Below, piece by piece: positions 21,925 to 33,789 of a DNA stretch of 64,000 bases. Every line of letters starts with the position of its first letter. Position 1 is the stretch's first letter. The stretch lies in the NCBI GenBank assembly GCA_032622095.1, contig CP136068.1:10831729-10895728 (forward strand). Direction: 5' to 3'. The translations under genes were made by a program, and so were the position numbers. The notes beneath the pieces are model-generated. The model made no database searches. It saw nothing but the letters and a program-made list of their open reading frames with translations, and was not told the origin of the DNA. This DNA is from Siphonodentalium dalli. Its lineage: Eukaryota > Mollusca > Scaphopoda > Gadilida > Siphonodentaliidae.

Positions 21925-22154
21925 TTTAGTGATCACGTGATAAACTGATAGAATGTCCAAGTGACGTACTATATGTATGCATAACTCAATAAACTGTTAA
22001 TATGTAAGGTTGATAAAATTCTATTCATAACAACAACATCAAAGTAACTTCTATTATTGCGTGTATGATCACATTCTGATCCGCTGTCGTTATTCATTCC
22101 ATAACGTAATGCCTCAGGCCAGTCGAAAATTGGTTGCTCGTCATCTTCATTATA

Positions 22155-22312
22155 TTGAAATTTTTGAAGTTTTTGGAAATTTTGGAAATTTTTGAAGTTT
22201 TTGAAGTTTTTGAAATTTTTGAAGTTTTTGAAATTTTTGAAGTTTTTAAAATTTTTGAAATTTTTGAAAGTTTTTGAAGTTTTTGAAGTTTTGGAAGTTT
22301 TTGAAATTTTTT
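22155..22312. repeat. Degenerate 'tttttgaagtttttgaaat' microsatellite, right arm
   Basis: This is the counterpart of 14056-14210 with its own unit order. A 139-codon frame runs through it on the - strand (21969-22388). Its left-arm equivalent is interrupted, so I do not call it a gene. Confidence 0.85.
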
Positions 22313-22930
22313 GGACACGCTCAAATATCGTGACTGCTTTCAAAATAGTACAACATCTCAATAATTTATAATTCGCGATAATGCACACCTGTCATATACT
22401 CAATAACTTCATCGGGATAGAGAAGTAAAGAATAAACGCTCTTTATTATTTATGTAAGAGTAATGGTGTCAAATTATTTCAGGTATGACAATTATATGAG
22501 TATGGGCTGCGTCTGATTGATAAACACTGGAATGTATACATTCACACCGATGGTGACAATGTCCAAAATTACAGCGACTCGGACCTGTCCATACACATAT
22601 AATTGGTATAAAACTATTTCTAAACATCGATTAATAAAATTAAAAGAGTTTCATGAAAAATATTTAAAATTTGGTTGAACAAAAATAACAAAAGATATTA
22701 CACGCAAATAATTTAAAAAACATTCGACATTTAATAGTCGGCAGATATTTGGGTAAGAGACCGAAAACTCATTATAAATTTTTTGAGATTTTTTTAAACT
22801 TTTTTTTTGAAAATTTTGAAATAAAATTTTGGGTTTTGAATTTTTTTTTTTTGGAATATTTTAGTACAAACAATTTTACCCCCAAAAAATCTATTTTTAG
22901 ATGTGGATGTAACGAGCCTCCCATACTACT

Positions 22931-22936
22931 ACTCAC
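22931..22936. repeat. 6-bp target-site duplication (right) of the palindrome
   Basis: ACTCAC lies directly outside the right terminus and pairs with 13428-13433. Confidence 0.9.
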
Positions 22937-23235
22937 AGTTTTCAAAATACTAAAGAAGGACATTAGCACTCCTTCGTATTTGGACTGCCTGGTGAAACTT
23001 AAACATAGTTCATACTCTTTTAGAAATTCTGAGACTCTGGAACTGCCATCACCTGATACTACTACTTTCGGTTTAAGCTCGTTTAGATTCATGGCACCTA
23101 AAGTGTGGAATTCTCTTCCAGAGTCATGCAGAACCACAGAGACGATGAAAGACTTTTAATGTATGTTAGAAACCCGGAATGGTTTTAAATGTAAATGCAG
23201 TGCCTGTAGGATATCCTAATTATATGTATATGTTT
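22931..23235 (+). pseudogene. Non-LTR retrotransposon ORF2, C-terminal part
   Basis: After the palindrome the retrotransposon frame resumes with 'VFKILKKDISTPSYLDCLVK', then the typical tail 'SFRFMAPKVWNSLPESCR'. A frame change next to the TAA at 23157-23159 separates this from a final Cys-rich stretch (C-x-C-x2-C, near 23185-23215), which is common at the end of such ORF2 proteins. This is the distal part of the ORF begun at 12088. Confidence 0.85.
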
Positions 23236-23367
23236 TGTATTTTAATCCTCACTCTCTGGTCTGGTATCTCTGAATGGGACAAAACGTGTTATCCAGGAAT
23301 GAAATATGGACTCGTTGTGCACATTACTGTGTCGTATTAGAATATACAAATTTGTCTCTTACGCTTT
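23236..23367 (+). other. Retrotransposon 3' untranslated region, first part
   Basis: This non-coding sequence follows ORF2 and is interrupted at 23368 by the second palindrome. By inference it resumes at 29337. Confidence 0.45.
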
Positions 23368-25225
23368 TAGTTAGGGAGCCCGCATATGTTCTATTTACAC
23401 TTTTGCGTACAAAAGGTTTGACCCCCTAAAGTTGGTACCAATAATGGAACATTCTGAAAAACCGATTTCTTAAGTTGCGCATTCCTGGGGTTTAGGGGCC
23501 GCTGAACCCCCAAAAGTGCCAAAAATCACTTCTATTTACACTTCCGCGTACATCGATGAATTTTGGTTTGATGATACTCCTAAGTATACTGATTAAGAAA
23601 ACACAACTTAAGAAAGGGATTTTCCTGGGGGTTTCAGATAAGAAAGGGTGTCCCATGCTGAACCCCAAAACGTGATTTTTCACCTTTTTTTTTACACTTT
23701 CGCGTACATCCATAATTTTTGGTCTCAAAGTACTTTGATATACTAATTATAAAAACACAACTTAAGAAGCAACTTTTCCTGGGGTTTTAAGATAAGCAGG
23801 GGGTCATCGGGTCACCCCTCAAAACGTACATGATTGCATTCGTCCAACGTGTGTGTATGTGCGTACACACCTGGAACGTTGCACTATTACAAACAATACA
23901 TCCCTAAATCGATACGATCAACTTAAGAAATATTTATTCATGTCGTTTTTCTGATAAGAACGAGACTTGTTACCCCCCCCCCCCCCCCCCCCCACAACTC
24001 GATCCATTTTCTAGAACTATAAGTGAGCCAGTTTTATGAAAATTATAGCGGGAAAATCTAGATAAATGTATACAAATGTATATATTTTCGTGAAGCTATG
24101 ACATAATGACCCTTTTTTGGGCCAAAATTGAAACTCACCATCCAAGATGGCCGCCAAAGTGGCCGCCGGAAGTTGAAAATATTACATTTTTTCACAAATA
24201 TCTTCTAGATCAATTCATGCTGTTTGGAACTGGTTGAGTAATGCAATTTTATTTTGTGTTTTGTATATTAACTGATCATTGGAGCAATTAAATATGCAAT
24301 TATTGGGGTCCTAACCCCTTCCGATCCCTCAAAAATTCGATTGTACAGAATGCTGTATAAAATTTCACAAAAAATCACAATTGGGATTCTAGTCATATTT
24401 CAACAAGAAATGAACATAACTTTGTAATGTAAGTGAGGCATATCATTACCTATGAATATTCCAAATCACTGGAACCAAAATTCTTACTTTGGCTCAAAAT
24501 GGCTGCCAATATGGCCGCCAAAATATGGAAAATGGTAAATATTACACCAGCGTGTCCTGCAATCGCTTACAAGTTGTGTTGATGTATAAAATTGGATATT
24601 CTGCATTCTATTCATTGAATACTAACATGTCTGATGCACCATGGTTAATTGTTGTTATTTTCACCACTGACATAGTAAAAAATATTGGACTTTTCTCTAA
24701 AAAAAACTTGACATAAATCGTGGCAAAAATTCACTTTTCAGGTTTGGACCATTTTTCAGGTAAAATATAACTATCTTTGGATTGAAAGGTGTTTATTGTT
24801 TTGGTCTATCTTAAATGTGTCACACTGCGGTGTTTATAGACCAAATTGCTCAAGATTGCTTCCAAAATGGCAACCAAATTTGTAAAATGCTAATTTTTTA
24901 CATATATCCCGAACATTATCTGCATTATCCGAAGAGGTAGCAAATTGTGACTCACTTGGTTATTATACGTGTTAGTTTATTAACTGACAACTATATATTC
25001 TATTCCCAGTTGTCCCAGTTCCGTATGGCGCATGACAAATTCATTTTAAAGTATGTAATTTTGCCGAGAACCTCTTTTGTGATTTTGGCCATATTTATTG
25101 AAAGGAAATGGGCAGAACTTTGAGACAGGACTGAGATGGACCATAATCTTTGGCTATTCTGGTCCATTATGATAAAACAAATGTCAACAGGATACAGTGT
25201 GGATGCCAAGATCGTAGCCAGGGAG

Positions 25226-26893
25226 TTACTCTGTGATCATATGTGAGGTGAATAGGTATACAGGGAGTTATTGTATGTCATGACTTATGTGAGTAGGTAT
25301 ACAATGAGTGACTATATGGTTATGAGTGGGTTGTCCATGGTAAGATGCATCTAGGTATACAGGGAGAGTTCATGGTCAGGTGTGAGGTGAATCGGTATGC
25401 ATGGAGTGGCTGTATGGTGTATGGTTGTGTATATCCAGTACGGGTGCACCCGGTGTGCCTGTATGGTCATTGGTGTGGTGTATGGATATAGCTACATGGT
25501 CGTCTATGTGTTGATTATGTATATATGGAGTGACTGTAAGGTCATGGGTGGGATGTACATGTGTTGTCTGTATGATCATGGATGGTGTGTGTGGATAAAT
25601 AGGTAGTGATTTTATGGTTACGGGTAATGTGTATAGGTATACATGGAATGACTGTACGGGCATGATTGAATATGAATACCTGGCGTAAGCTGAGTGGACA
25701 TTATCGAGCGTGTGGGTACATAGGGAGTGTCCCTGTGGTAACGGGTGGGATGTATATTTATATATCTCGTGGATGTATTATCATTGGTGGGTGTATAGGG
25801 CTTAGCTGTATTATCATGGATGGCGTGTATGATTATACAGTGAATTGCTGAATTGTCATGTGTGAGGTGTATGTGCAAGTATGGATTGTTTGAGTGGTCG
25901 TATGTGCGGGTTTTTTGTTTATCTGGAAGGGCAGAATGGCCATTAGTGAAGTTTACATGTATACCTGGAGTGAATCTATGGTCTAGGGTGGGCTGCATAT
26001 GTATATCGAGTAGTTATATGACTGTGTGTGTCGAATAGATATACATGTAGTGACTGTATGGTTAATGGTGAGATGAGTACATGTAGGTATACAAGTAGTG
26101 ACTGTATGATCATAAATGTAATGAACATCTATACATGGGGTGACAGGCGTATGGGTATACATGTACCTGGTGTTCCTGTTTGGTGACCCGTGTCGGTATC
26201 GTCATGTGTAGGTTATACCAGTACACATACGTGTTGCTTTATTGTCATGGGCGAGGGATATGTGTATATAGCGAGTGGCTATATGGCCATGGATGAGGTG
26301 CATATGCATACATGGAGTGACTATACTGACATGGCTGGGGTGTATTGGTATATCTTGAGTGGCTATTCGGCTATGGTGTGACAAATAGGGATACAGGGAT
26401 TGACATGGCCACTGTTGAGGTGAATATGTATACAAGGATTGACCATGATCGTGTATGAATGTTTTGAATAGGTACACACGGGGTGACTATATGGCCATAG
26501 GTCAGGTGAAGGAGTATACCAGGTAACATGGGTGAGGGTATGTGTATGAAGCGGGTGGCTATATGGCCATTGGTGATTTGCATATGTATACCAGAGTTAC
26601 TTTATGGTCATTGTTGTGGTGTTGATGTATATATTGATTGTCTATTTGACCATGCGTTTGGAAAATAGGTATACAGGGGATGACATTATGGCCAATGGCG
26701 AGATGAATGGGTATACAAGGAGTGACTATATGGTTATGGGTCATGTTTAGGAGTATACCCGGTGTGCCTGCATTGTGACGCGTGGCTGTGTGGTCATCCG
26801 TGGTCATGGGTCAGGCGTACATGTATACGGTGGGTCACTATATTGTTATGTATGTGGTGTTTATGTATATATGTAATCACTGTGTGATAATGG
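25226..26893 (+). repeat. Minisatellite core, forward half
   Basis: Degenerate units of about 45-60 bp are built from 'gtatacatggagtgactata', 'tggtcatgggtgaggtg' and 'tatgtgtat' phrases. The many His/Thr-rich or Val/Gly-rich open frames here are repeat translations, not genes. Confidence 0.85.
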
Positions 26894-26974
26894 GTGGCTA
26901 TCGCTTTCCACGATATGACATGACCTCTATATTGATTAATATATCCTTGAGTTATTGTGGAAAGCGATAGCCAC
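26894..26974. other. Centre of the second palindrome: 18-bp inverted repeat
   Basis: 'gtggctatcgctttccac' (26894-26911) and its exact complement (26957-26974) flank 45 bp of AT-rich sequence. The minisatellite reverses orientation here. The centre is better preserved than the surrounding units. Confidence 0.8.
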
Positions 26975-27560
26975 ACAAGGTACACATGTACAACCCACCC
27001 ATTACCCTAGTCATTCCATATGTACATAAACACCACACAAATGACAACATAGTCACCCACTTTATACACGTACATGTACTAGTACACCTGATCATACAGC
27101 CATACTTGGTTATACCCGTACATACCTCAAATGATACAGCCACGAGTCACCATGCATGAACACCAGGTATACACATACACCCGATACATGACCATATAGT
27201 CACTCTATGTATACATATTCACTACATTCACGACCATACATCCACCACATGTATACATATTCGCCATACACATGCCCACAGAGTCGACCCAGGTATACAT
27301 ATGCACATCACCAATGGTGAGCCCTTCCAGATATACCAATATCCGCACATACGACCACTCATAAGTTCCATACTTGCATTACTCATACACGCCATCCTTG
27401 ATAATAAATCTACTCCCCATACACCACAAATGATAACACATCCACAACATATATAAATATACGTCCCACCGTTACCAACAGGGCACTCCCTATATACCCA
27501 CACATCATTCATGACCATACAATAACTCCCTGTATACCTATTATCATCATCTATGATCAT
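26975..27560 (-). repeat. Minisatellite core, inverted half
   Basis: It has the same unit phrases as 25226-26893 but on the other strand ('catatagtcactc', 'tatacatattcac'). It is about 1 kb shorter than the forward half, so units have been gained or lost unequally. Confidence 0.8.
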
Positions 27561-29336
27561 AGAGTAACTCCCTGGCTGCCATCTTGGCTTCCACCCTGTA
27601 TCCATGCAGTTGATAAATGTTTATCATAATGGGCCAGAATACCCACATATCATGGTTCATCACAGTTCCGTCTCAAAGTTCTGCCCATTTTCTTTCAATA
27701 ATATGGCCAGAATCACAAAAGAGGTTCTCCGCAAAATTCCATACTGCAACTTTAAAATGAATTTGTCATACCCCATACGGAACTGGGACAAACAAAATAG
27801 AACGTAGTTTTCAGTTAATTACATTGTAACTAACACGTACAATAACCAAGTGAGTCACAATTTGCCACCTTTTTCGGATAACGCAGAGAATATTGTTCGG
27901 CGTATGTTAACTTTTAACATTTTACAAATTTGGTTGCCATTTTGGAAGCCATCTTGAGCAATTTAGTCTATAAACACCGTAGTGTGACACATTTAAGATA
28001 GACCAAGAACAATAAACACCTTTCAATCCAAAGATAGTTACATTTTACTTGAACAAATGGTCGAACCCTGAAAAGTGAATTTTTGCCGATATTTATGTCA
28101 AGTTTGGGAGAGAAAAATCCAATATTTCTGGTGATGTCAGTGGTGACAATAGTAAAAATGATCCATGGTGCATCAGACATGTTAGTATGCAATGTATAGA
28201 AAACAGATTAGCCAATTGTGTACATCAACCACAACCTGTAAGCGATTGCAGGACACCCTGGGGCAATATTTACCATTTTCCATATTTCCATTTTCATTTC
28301 TTGTTGAAATATGACTAGAATCCCAATTGTGATTTTTTGTAAAATTTTGTACTGCGTTCTGTAAAATCGAATCTTTGAGGGATCGGAAGGGGTTAGGACC
28401 CCAATAATTGCATATTTAATTGCTCCAATGATCAGTTAATATACAAAACACAAAATAAAGTTGCATTACTCAACCAGTTCCAAACAGCATGAATTGATCT
28501 AGAAGATATTTGTGAAAAAATGTCATATTTTCAACTTCCGGTGGCCATCTTGAATGGTGAGTTTCAATTTTGGCCCAAAAAAGTGTCATTATGTCTTAGC
28601 TTCACGAAAATATATACATTTGTATACCTTTTACTAGATTTTCTCGCTATAATTTTCATAAAACTGGCTCACTTATAGTTCTAGAAAATGGATTGGGTTG
28701 TGGGGGGGGGGGGGTAACAAGTCTCGTTCTTATCAGAACACGACATGAATATATATTTCTTAAGTTGAGCGTATCGATTTAGGGTTGCATTGGTTGTAAT
28801 AGTGCAACGTTCCAGGGGTGTACGCACATACACACACGTTGGACGAATGCAATCATGTAAATAAAAGTGATTTTTTACGTTTTAAGGGGTGACCCGATGA
28901 CCCCCTTCTTATCTTAAAACCCCAGGAAAAGTTGCTTCTTAAGTTGTGTTTTTATAATTAGTATATATCAAAGTACTTTGAGACCAAAAATTATAGATGT
29001 ACGCGAAAGTGTAAAAAAAAGTGAAAAATTACGTTTTGGGGTTAAGCATGGGACCCCCTTTCTTATCTGAAAACCCCAGGAAAATCCCTTTCTTAAGTTG
29101 TGTTTACTTAATCAGTACACTTAGGAGTATCATCAAACCAAAATTCATTGATGTACGCGGAAGTGTAAATAGAAGTGATTTTTGACACTTTTTGGGGTTC
29201 AGCGGCCCTTAAACCCCAGGAATGCGCAACTTAAGAAATCGGTTTTTCAGAATGTTCCATTATTGGTACCAACTTTAGGGGGTCAAACCTTTTGTACGCA
29301 GAAGTGTAAATAGAACATATGCGGGCTCCCCAACTA

Positions 29337-30036
29337 TTTTGATCGAGTCACGGCTACCTGTCATCGGTGATTTTATTCGTCTTTTACAATGTTTTAGCTA
29401 ATATACATGTAATTTATTTTTCAGATAGGTTGTGTTTTATTCACGTTACTGTTTATGTACATATTCATTATTTTACAAGTCAGTTAAGAGCTTAAAGGTA
29501 CTCAATCCGAACAGAGGGTCCCCATCTCAACAGATTCCAACAACAACAATCCGATCAGATGGTCCTATATTACTATTTCTTTGGCTTTGGGGGTAAAAAA
29601 TATTTGATTCGAGTCGAGGAACCCATCAAACAAAGCTCAGAGTTATTATATATTGATTTTTGAAATTTGTTATTTACTCGAGATGAGTACTAATAATTGC
29701 CTTCAACTGTCGTAATCTGCTCTGGATGTGTACACCAAAATCTATTCAAACAGACAAGGATGGATAACTCTAAAATCAAGTGGTAATAATAACGCAATTT
29801 TGACTGAGTTCTGGGCCAGATAGTATTCCCGACAATGAAAAATAATAGATTTCTAAAATCGATATCTAACAAATCTGAGCTTTGATGGGTGACTTCCTCG
29901 ACTCGAATCAAATATTTTTGAATCCCGAAGCCATTGAAATAGTAATTGAGAGGAGTTTTTATCGGATTGAGTACCTTTAATGCTCACGTTTGTAATTTAA
30001 AATGCCTGACTTTATAAATAAAGCTTTTGAACTTTG
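29337..30036 (+). other. Probable retrotransposon 3' UTR end, with nested TTAA element
   Basis: After the second palindrome the sequence ends in 'ataaagcttttgaactttga' just before the outer inverted repeat. An AATAAA-like signal followed by a short TTTGAAC-type repeat is a plausible 3' tail of a CR1/L2-like retrotransposon. That it belongs to the LINE at 12088 is inference from position. Confidence 0.4.
29496..29976. mobile_element. TTAA-flanked inverted-repeat element, copy 3
   Basis: It has termini AGGTACTCAATCCG and CGGATTGAGTACCT, with TTAA at 29492-29495 and 29977-29980. It is very similar to the copy at 8955-9423, including the inner 'gattcgagtcgaggaaccca' block. Confidence 0.8.
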
Positions 30037-30057
30037 AACTTCGCGAGAGCGTTGCTC

Positions 30058-30106
30058 GAGCGAAATATTTCCCTCCGCCATTCACAACGAGTTGTGTAAA
30101 ACGCGA
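30058..30106. repeat. Outer inverted repeat of the nested stack, right
   Basis: It is the reverse complement of 12042-12087 ('ccctccgccattcacaacga'). See that entry. Confidence 0.65.
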
Positions 30107-31794
30107 GTTTTGTTCTGTTTTATTCCATATCCTCGGATCAACAGATTCCGTTAACAAAACGAATGTTTTAGTCGTGTGCTTAATGAAACAACTCCCAAAA
30201 TTTTGTGGTGTTTATATTTCTTCGTAGTATGACCGGGCAAAATAAATTCCTGCTTACTAGCTTATCACGCGATTAACACGAGCGTGTCGATATATTCTTA
30301 GCGTGGAATGCCAATAGCCAACTGGGCTGGAATAAGACGAGAACGCCCCAATTATGAACTGAATCCGGTACCCCATAGAGCAAGGATTAACCTTTTCGGC
30401 TGACTTTAATTAATATTGGGATGAATGTTTCAACTGACTGGTGTGAAAATTTAGCAATAGTGGGAGACTTTGAAATTTCTTTTCAATTAAAATGTGGGAA
30501 TATGAGTGGATTTGGGAACTGTCATTTCAACAGAAGGTAACTGACCGCTTTCTGATTTCAGAACATTCAATTTAAACTGGATTTCCAATCAAAATTATTT
30601 TGGGTTCGTTATATTTTACTAGTTATTTGAGAGATATTTTCCACACTCGGCATTTATATTGGAATTTTAAAATGGAACTTAATATTCACTGACAGATACC
30701 TCATAACTAACACATGTCAATGATGGTGTTTTATGTGTCAACATTTTTAATTGCATTCTTTGTTGTTGACATGTGATAATGAATCTAAATATTTGATGGA
30801 GACAGTGTCCAGAGTGTACTCCTACTGGTAACGGTACATTCTGTTTGTGACATTTTTTGTTGATGTCAATGTTAGAACTTTGCCTATGATTTCTGCGATG
30901 GACCAAAGTTCTAATTGTATTAATTTGGGGTAAACGTACCGAAGTGACAGCGAGGTGTTTAAACTGATGAGATGTTTAATGATATGAAGAAATAGAAGAT
31001 GGTAACAATATCACCGTCAATTTATGTTGGTGTCTCCGTGATGGAACAGCGATGTTAGAAAATGCGTGCACATCTGACGATGGTCTACAGCCGAGAGAGT
31101 GAATGTTATTGTTCTCCTGGTCATCTGGCCTCGTCACAGTTCATACACATCGCGTGTTGAGTAGAATTACTACAGGAAACTCGCTTTGTCCACTCTAATC
31201 ACGACACTGGGTCACGTATTACGGCACACTGACACACTGTAGCTGGTCATTTTTCATTGACGCAGTTGGTTTCTGCAGGTGCAGACACTATAGCTAAGTC
31301 TCCAAAACCGACATTCACCACATCAACATCGATCATTGACATTGAGTGTCAAATAGACTTTGCAGAAAGTAGACTTCATATGAATTTAAAAGCATGAAGA
31401 TATATCAACTGTAGTTTGCGATTAACAAAATCAAAATTAAATCAGACTTGGCGTGAATTTTCCTTTTTGATATGAAGAAATGAAAAAAATTATTTGATAC
31501 GAGTAAAACAAACACAACATTTATAACACATTGGGATCAGAATTGCATAGAAATTGTGTTGATCGAAATAGTAAAATCAAAATATTTTCTGTATTTATAA
31601 GATTAAATTAGCCTGATTTAATTTGAATTTTGTTGTTCCAAATCACGTGACAATGTAGTTCAGTCATGAACGTAGTGCGTACCCTTTGGAAGTAGCAATC
31701 TGCACAAGCGGTCATGTTGACCTAATGACAATGATGATAAGTTTCATTCGAAAAACAACAATGAAATTGGAAATGTGTTTTATTTATAACATGA
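30107..31794. other. Unassigned sequence
   Basis: I see no gene, inverted repeat or tandem array that I can support in this 1.7-kb stretch. Confidence 0.35.
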
Positions 31795-33217
31795 TTAATC
31801 AGCTGTTAATAATGTTAAATCAGTCTCACTGTCGGTGTCAATGATTGGGATTATTCTGCGAAATTTTCTTGGAGGTGGCTGAGAACAGATGGCCTGACTG
31901 TGTCTTGTTGAACTTGAATTTCCAAAGTTAAATTCGAATTTACCACGAAAAATATTGGCACCGGCGAACATTCACCTGACAAAATTTTCACGTTCAAGTT
32001 CTGGGTTTCCTGCAGATTTAACATTCCCATCAGATTGAACCAAAATGCGTTTGGCGACAGTTATTTCAGCAGTAGTACTCGTTCTTGGGCCTTGTATTGC
32101 AAGTGTCAGTCCTTTTATTACTGAAATTGTTTTGTAAAACATTGCACGTGTCCCGTTGTTGGTCAATACTTGCGATTGCATAATTGTTCAGGCTATTCAC
32201 ATTCTTATGTCCAGAAAGTTGCGTTATCGTCAGTGGATCAAAACCGGCATGCACCAAATTTGTGATGCATGTTTTTCGTATCGAGTGATTCATGAAGTTG
32301 CCTTCCAGGCCAGCATTCTTTGCCATTATCTGCATCATTTTTCCAAGTGTATTCACTCCAACTGGTTGTGCTTTATACCACAACTCTTTCGGTATAGTGT
32401 GTTGGCGAAAGGCACTATTTATTGCCAGGTAAAATGGCGATTCCGTATCCATCATGACAGCCGGTATATTTTCTCGGTAAAGATTATATGCTGCGATCGG
32501 ACATCTTGCGGGGTCTGTCCTATTGGAAAATATTTTCGGATTGAAAGCTCGTGTTGAATTGTTATTGCCATCTCTTGTTTTACTCAGTCTCTCATTAAAT
32601 TCAAGGAACTCATCATTGTTCTCATCCGTTTTTAACAGAATGTCACCCCATTTCAGTTGTCGGTTCTCATGGTTTCCTCTGAATCCCATTAGCATCGTGT
32701 TATTAAACCATGTCAGATTAAGTAGGGCTGCCGCGTTATGAAATCCAAATTGTCCTGTTTCCCATAGAATTTGTACCGCCCTGTCGGTTAGTGGCTCACT
32801 TTTGTTAGAACGGTTTCCCAAGCCTTTACCTTTCAGTTCTTTCCGGTGGGCTTTCAGGACATCTCTGCTCATTTTGAAGTGCTCACCGATCAGTAGACTT
32901 TCATGGTACCCGGTCTCCCTCAGTTGTATATCAATCCCCTGGTGAAATCATGTCATACTGTCAGGTTCGTAGTCTGTACCGTCTTCTTTCTTTGCTGTCA
33001 TTAGAAATCCACCTACATGTATGTCTAATTCTTCAGGTGGAATATCATTTGGACTTCTATCTTCATTTTGACTGTGGAGATATTCGGCGAATTTCCTCAT
33101 GCAACTTTCAGTTTTCTTCGCAGTGTTTGATTTCTTTTGCTCCTTGCAAGCTTCGTGGCCCATTAACAACATGAAAGTTACTTGCAGTTGTACAAGAAGC
33201 AGCGGCCGCCCTATCAC
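31795..33217 (-). pseudogene. Crypton-type tyrosine recombinase, copy 1, decayed
   Basis: On the - strand, 33217-32066 is one frame with a single internal stop. The N-terminal part has 'ESCMRKFAEYLHSQ' and 'GTDYEPDSMT', followed by TGA at 32948-32950 where a serine codon is expected, and then 'KMSRDVLKAHRKELKGKG'. The catalytic region has the H-x-x-R motif 'NHSIRKT' and the downstream 'SGHKNVNSLNNY' with the candidate nucleophilic tyrosine. This matches the DUF3504/Crypton-derived recombinase family (related to the ZMYM2/QRICH1 C-terminal domains), which cuts and rejoins DNA through a phosphotyrosine link. A frame change near 32080 and a stop at 31972-31974 disrupt a C-terminal extension that seems to run to 31795. 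The gene is certainly inactive as it stands. Confidence 0.85.
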
Positions 33218-33789
33218 ATTGTGTAGGATTTGTGTTGGACTGGCTTAAGCCTCTTATCGAACAATATCCCTCAGCGATCGAATGTTTCCATTTACTGGCA
33301 TTGTAACAGTTCTGAGTGCTTCATTTTAAGAACCTGGACATAACTCAACATTAGCACTGTCAACATCTTCTTGAGATGAGTTCTCAACATCTTCTTCAAA
33401 ATCAACATTTGACACCACAAATTCTCCATATCTATCCATTCACAGGAGCTTGGGATTTGGTCAAAACCCCTCTTTTATTGGCGGAACCACCACCCGGGAC
33501 CATTGGTCACGGAAGTAACGAAACAAAACATTGTTGCCACCCATTTTGAACATCTGTATTCCTACAAAAAATATATTTTGACTAAAAACTGTTGGTACCT
33601 CTTACACCTTAGATGCCAATCTACAACATTCCATAGGTATATTTTTCCAGTTCTTCGAAAACCTCACTTTATTTCGGTAATGTGTTATAAATTCACCAAC
33701 GAACACAAATTTGCGACATCTCCAACAGTTTCCAAATAGTTGACGGTCCCTGAATCTGTGTAGTGTAGTAGGATATGAGTATATATAGG
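33218..33789. other. Unassigned sequence upstream of Crypton copy 1
   Basis: It may include the remaining N-terminal or 5' flank of Crypton copy 1. No frame can be followed confidently. Confidence 0.3.

Larger units (their letters stand above)
13434..22930. mobile_element. Palindromic Polinton-like element carrying packaging ATPase
   Basis: This is a 9.5-kb inverted-repeat element: left arm 13434-17771, unique spacer 17772-17915, right arm 17916-22930. The arms are near-identical inverted copies. Their length difference (677 bp) equals an insertion in the right arm at 21248-21924. The ends read AGTAGTATGGGAGG... and its exact complement, flanked by 6-bp ACTCAC duplications. Six-bp duplications and 5'-AG ends are known features of Polintons (Mavericks), and the only substantial gene, present once per arm, encodes a Polinton-type A32-like ATPase. 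No DNA polymerase B, integrase, protease or capsid gene is visible, so it would have to be mobilised by proteins supplied elsewhere. It is inserted in a retrotransposon ORF. Confidence 0.85.
17916..22930. repeat. Right arm of the Polinton-like palindrome
   Basis: It is the inverted copy of 13434-17771, beginning 'gcgtgcccagactcgtttga' and ending CCTCCCATACTACT. It carries the intact ATPase gene and a 677-bp insertion at 21248-21924 that is absent from the left arm. Confidence 0.9.
23368..29336. mobile_element. Second palindromic element, non-coding, minisatellite core
   Basis: This 6.0-kb inverted-repeat element has outer arms of about 1.8-1.9 kb (23368-25225 and about 27550-29336) that match well with scattered differences. 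Its ends read 'tagttagggagcccgc' and the complement of 'gcgggctccccaacta', with ttt on both sides as a possible 3-bp duplication. Each arm has several 'cttaagttg' and 'cgcgtac...agtgtaaa' motifs and a C or G run (23973-23993, 28702-28714). The inner 2.3 kb is a degenerate minisatellite that switches orientation at a perfect 18-bp inverted repeat (26894-26911 and 26957-26974). No protein is encoded. The class is unknown. Confidence 0.8.

Noticed and set aside
25376-27605. Many open frames of 60-126 codons on both strands, His/Thr-rich or Val/Tyr-rich
   Set aside because: They are translations of the minisatellite core. The period of the repeat keeps several frames open at once.
23368-29336. 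Second palindrome considered as a Polinton relative of the first
   Set aside because: Different terminus, no 5'-AG, a possible 3-bp rather than 6-bp duplication, and no ATPase sequence.
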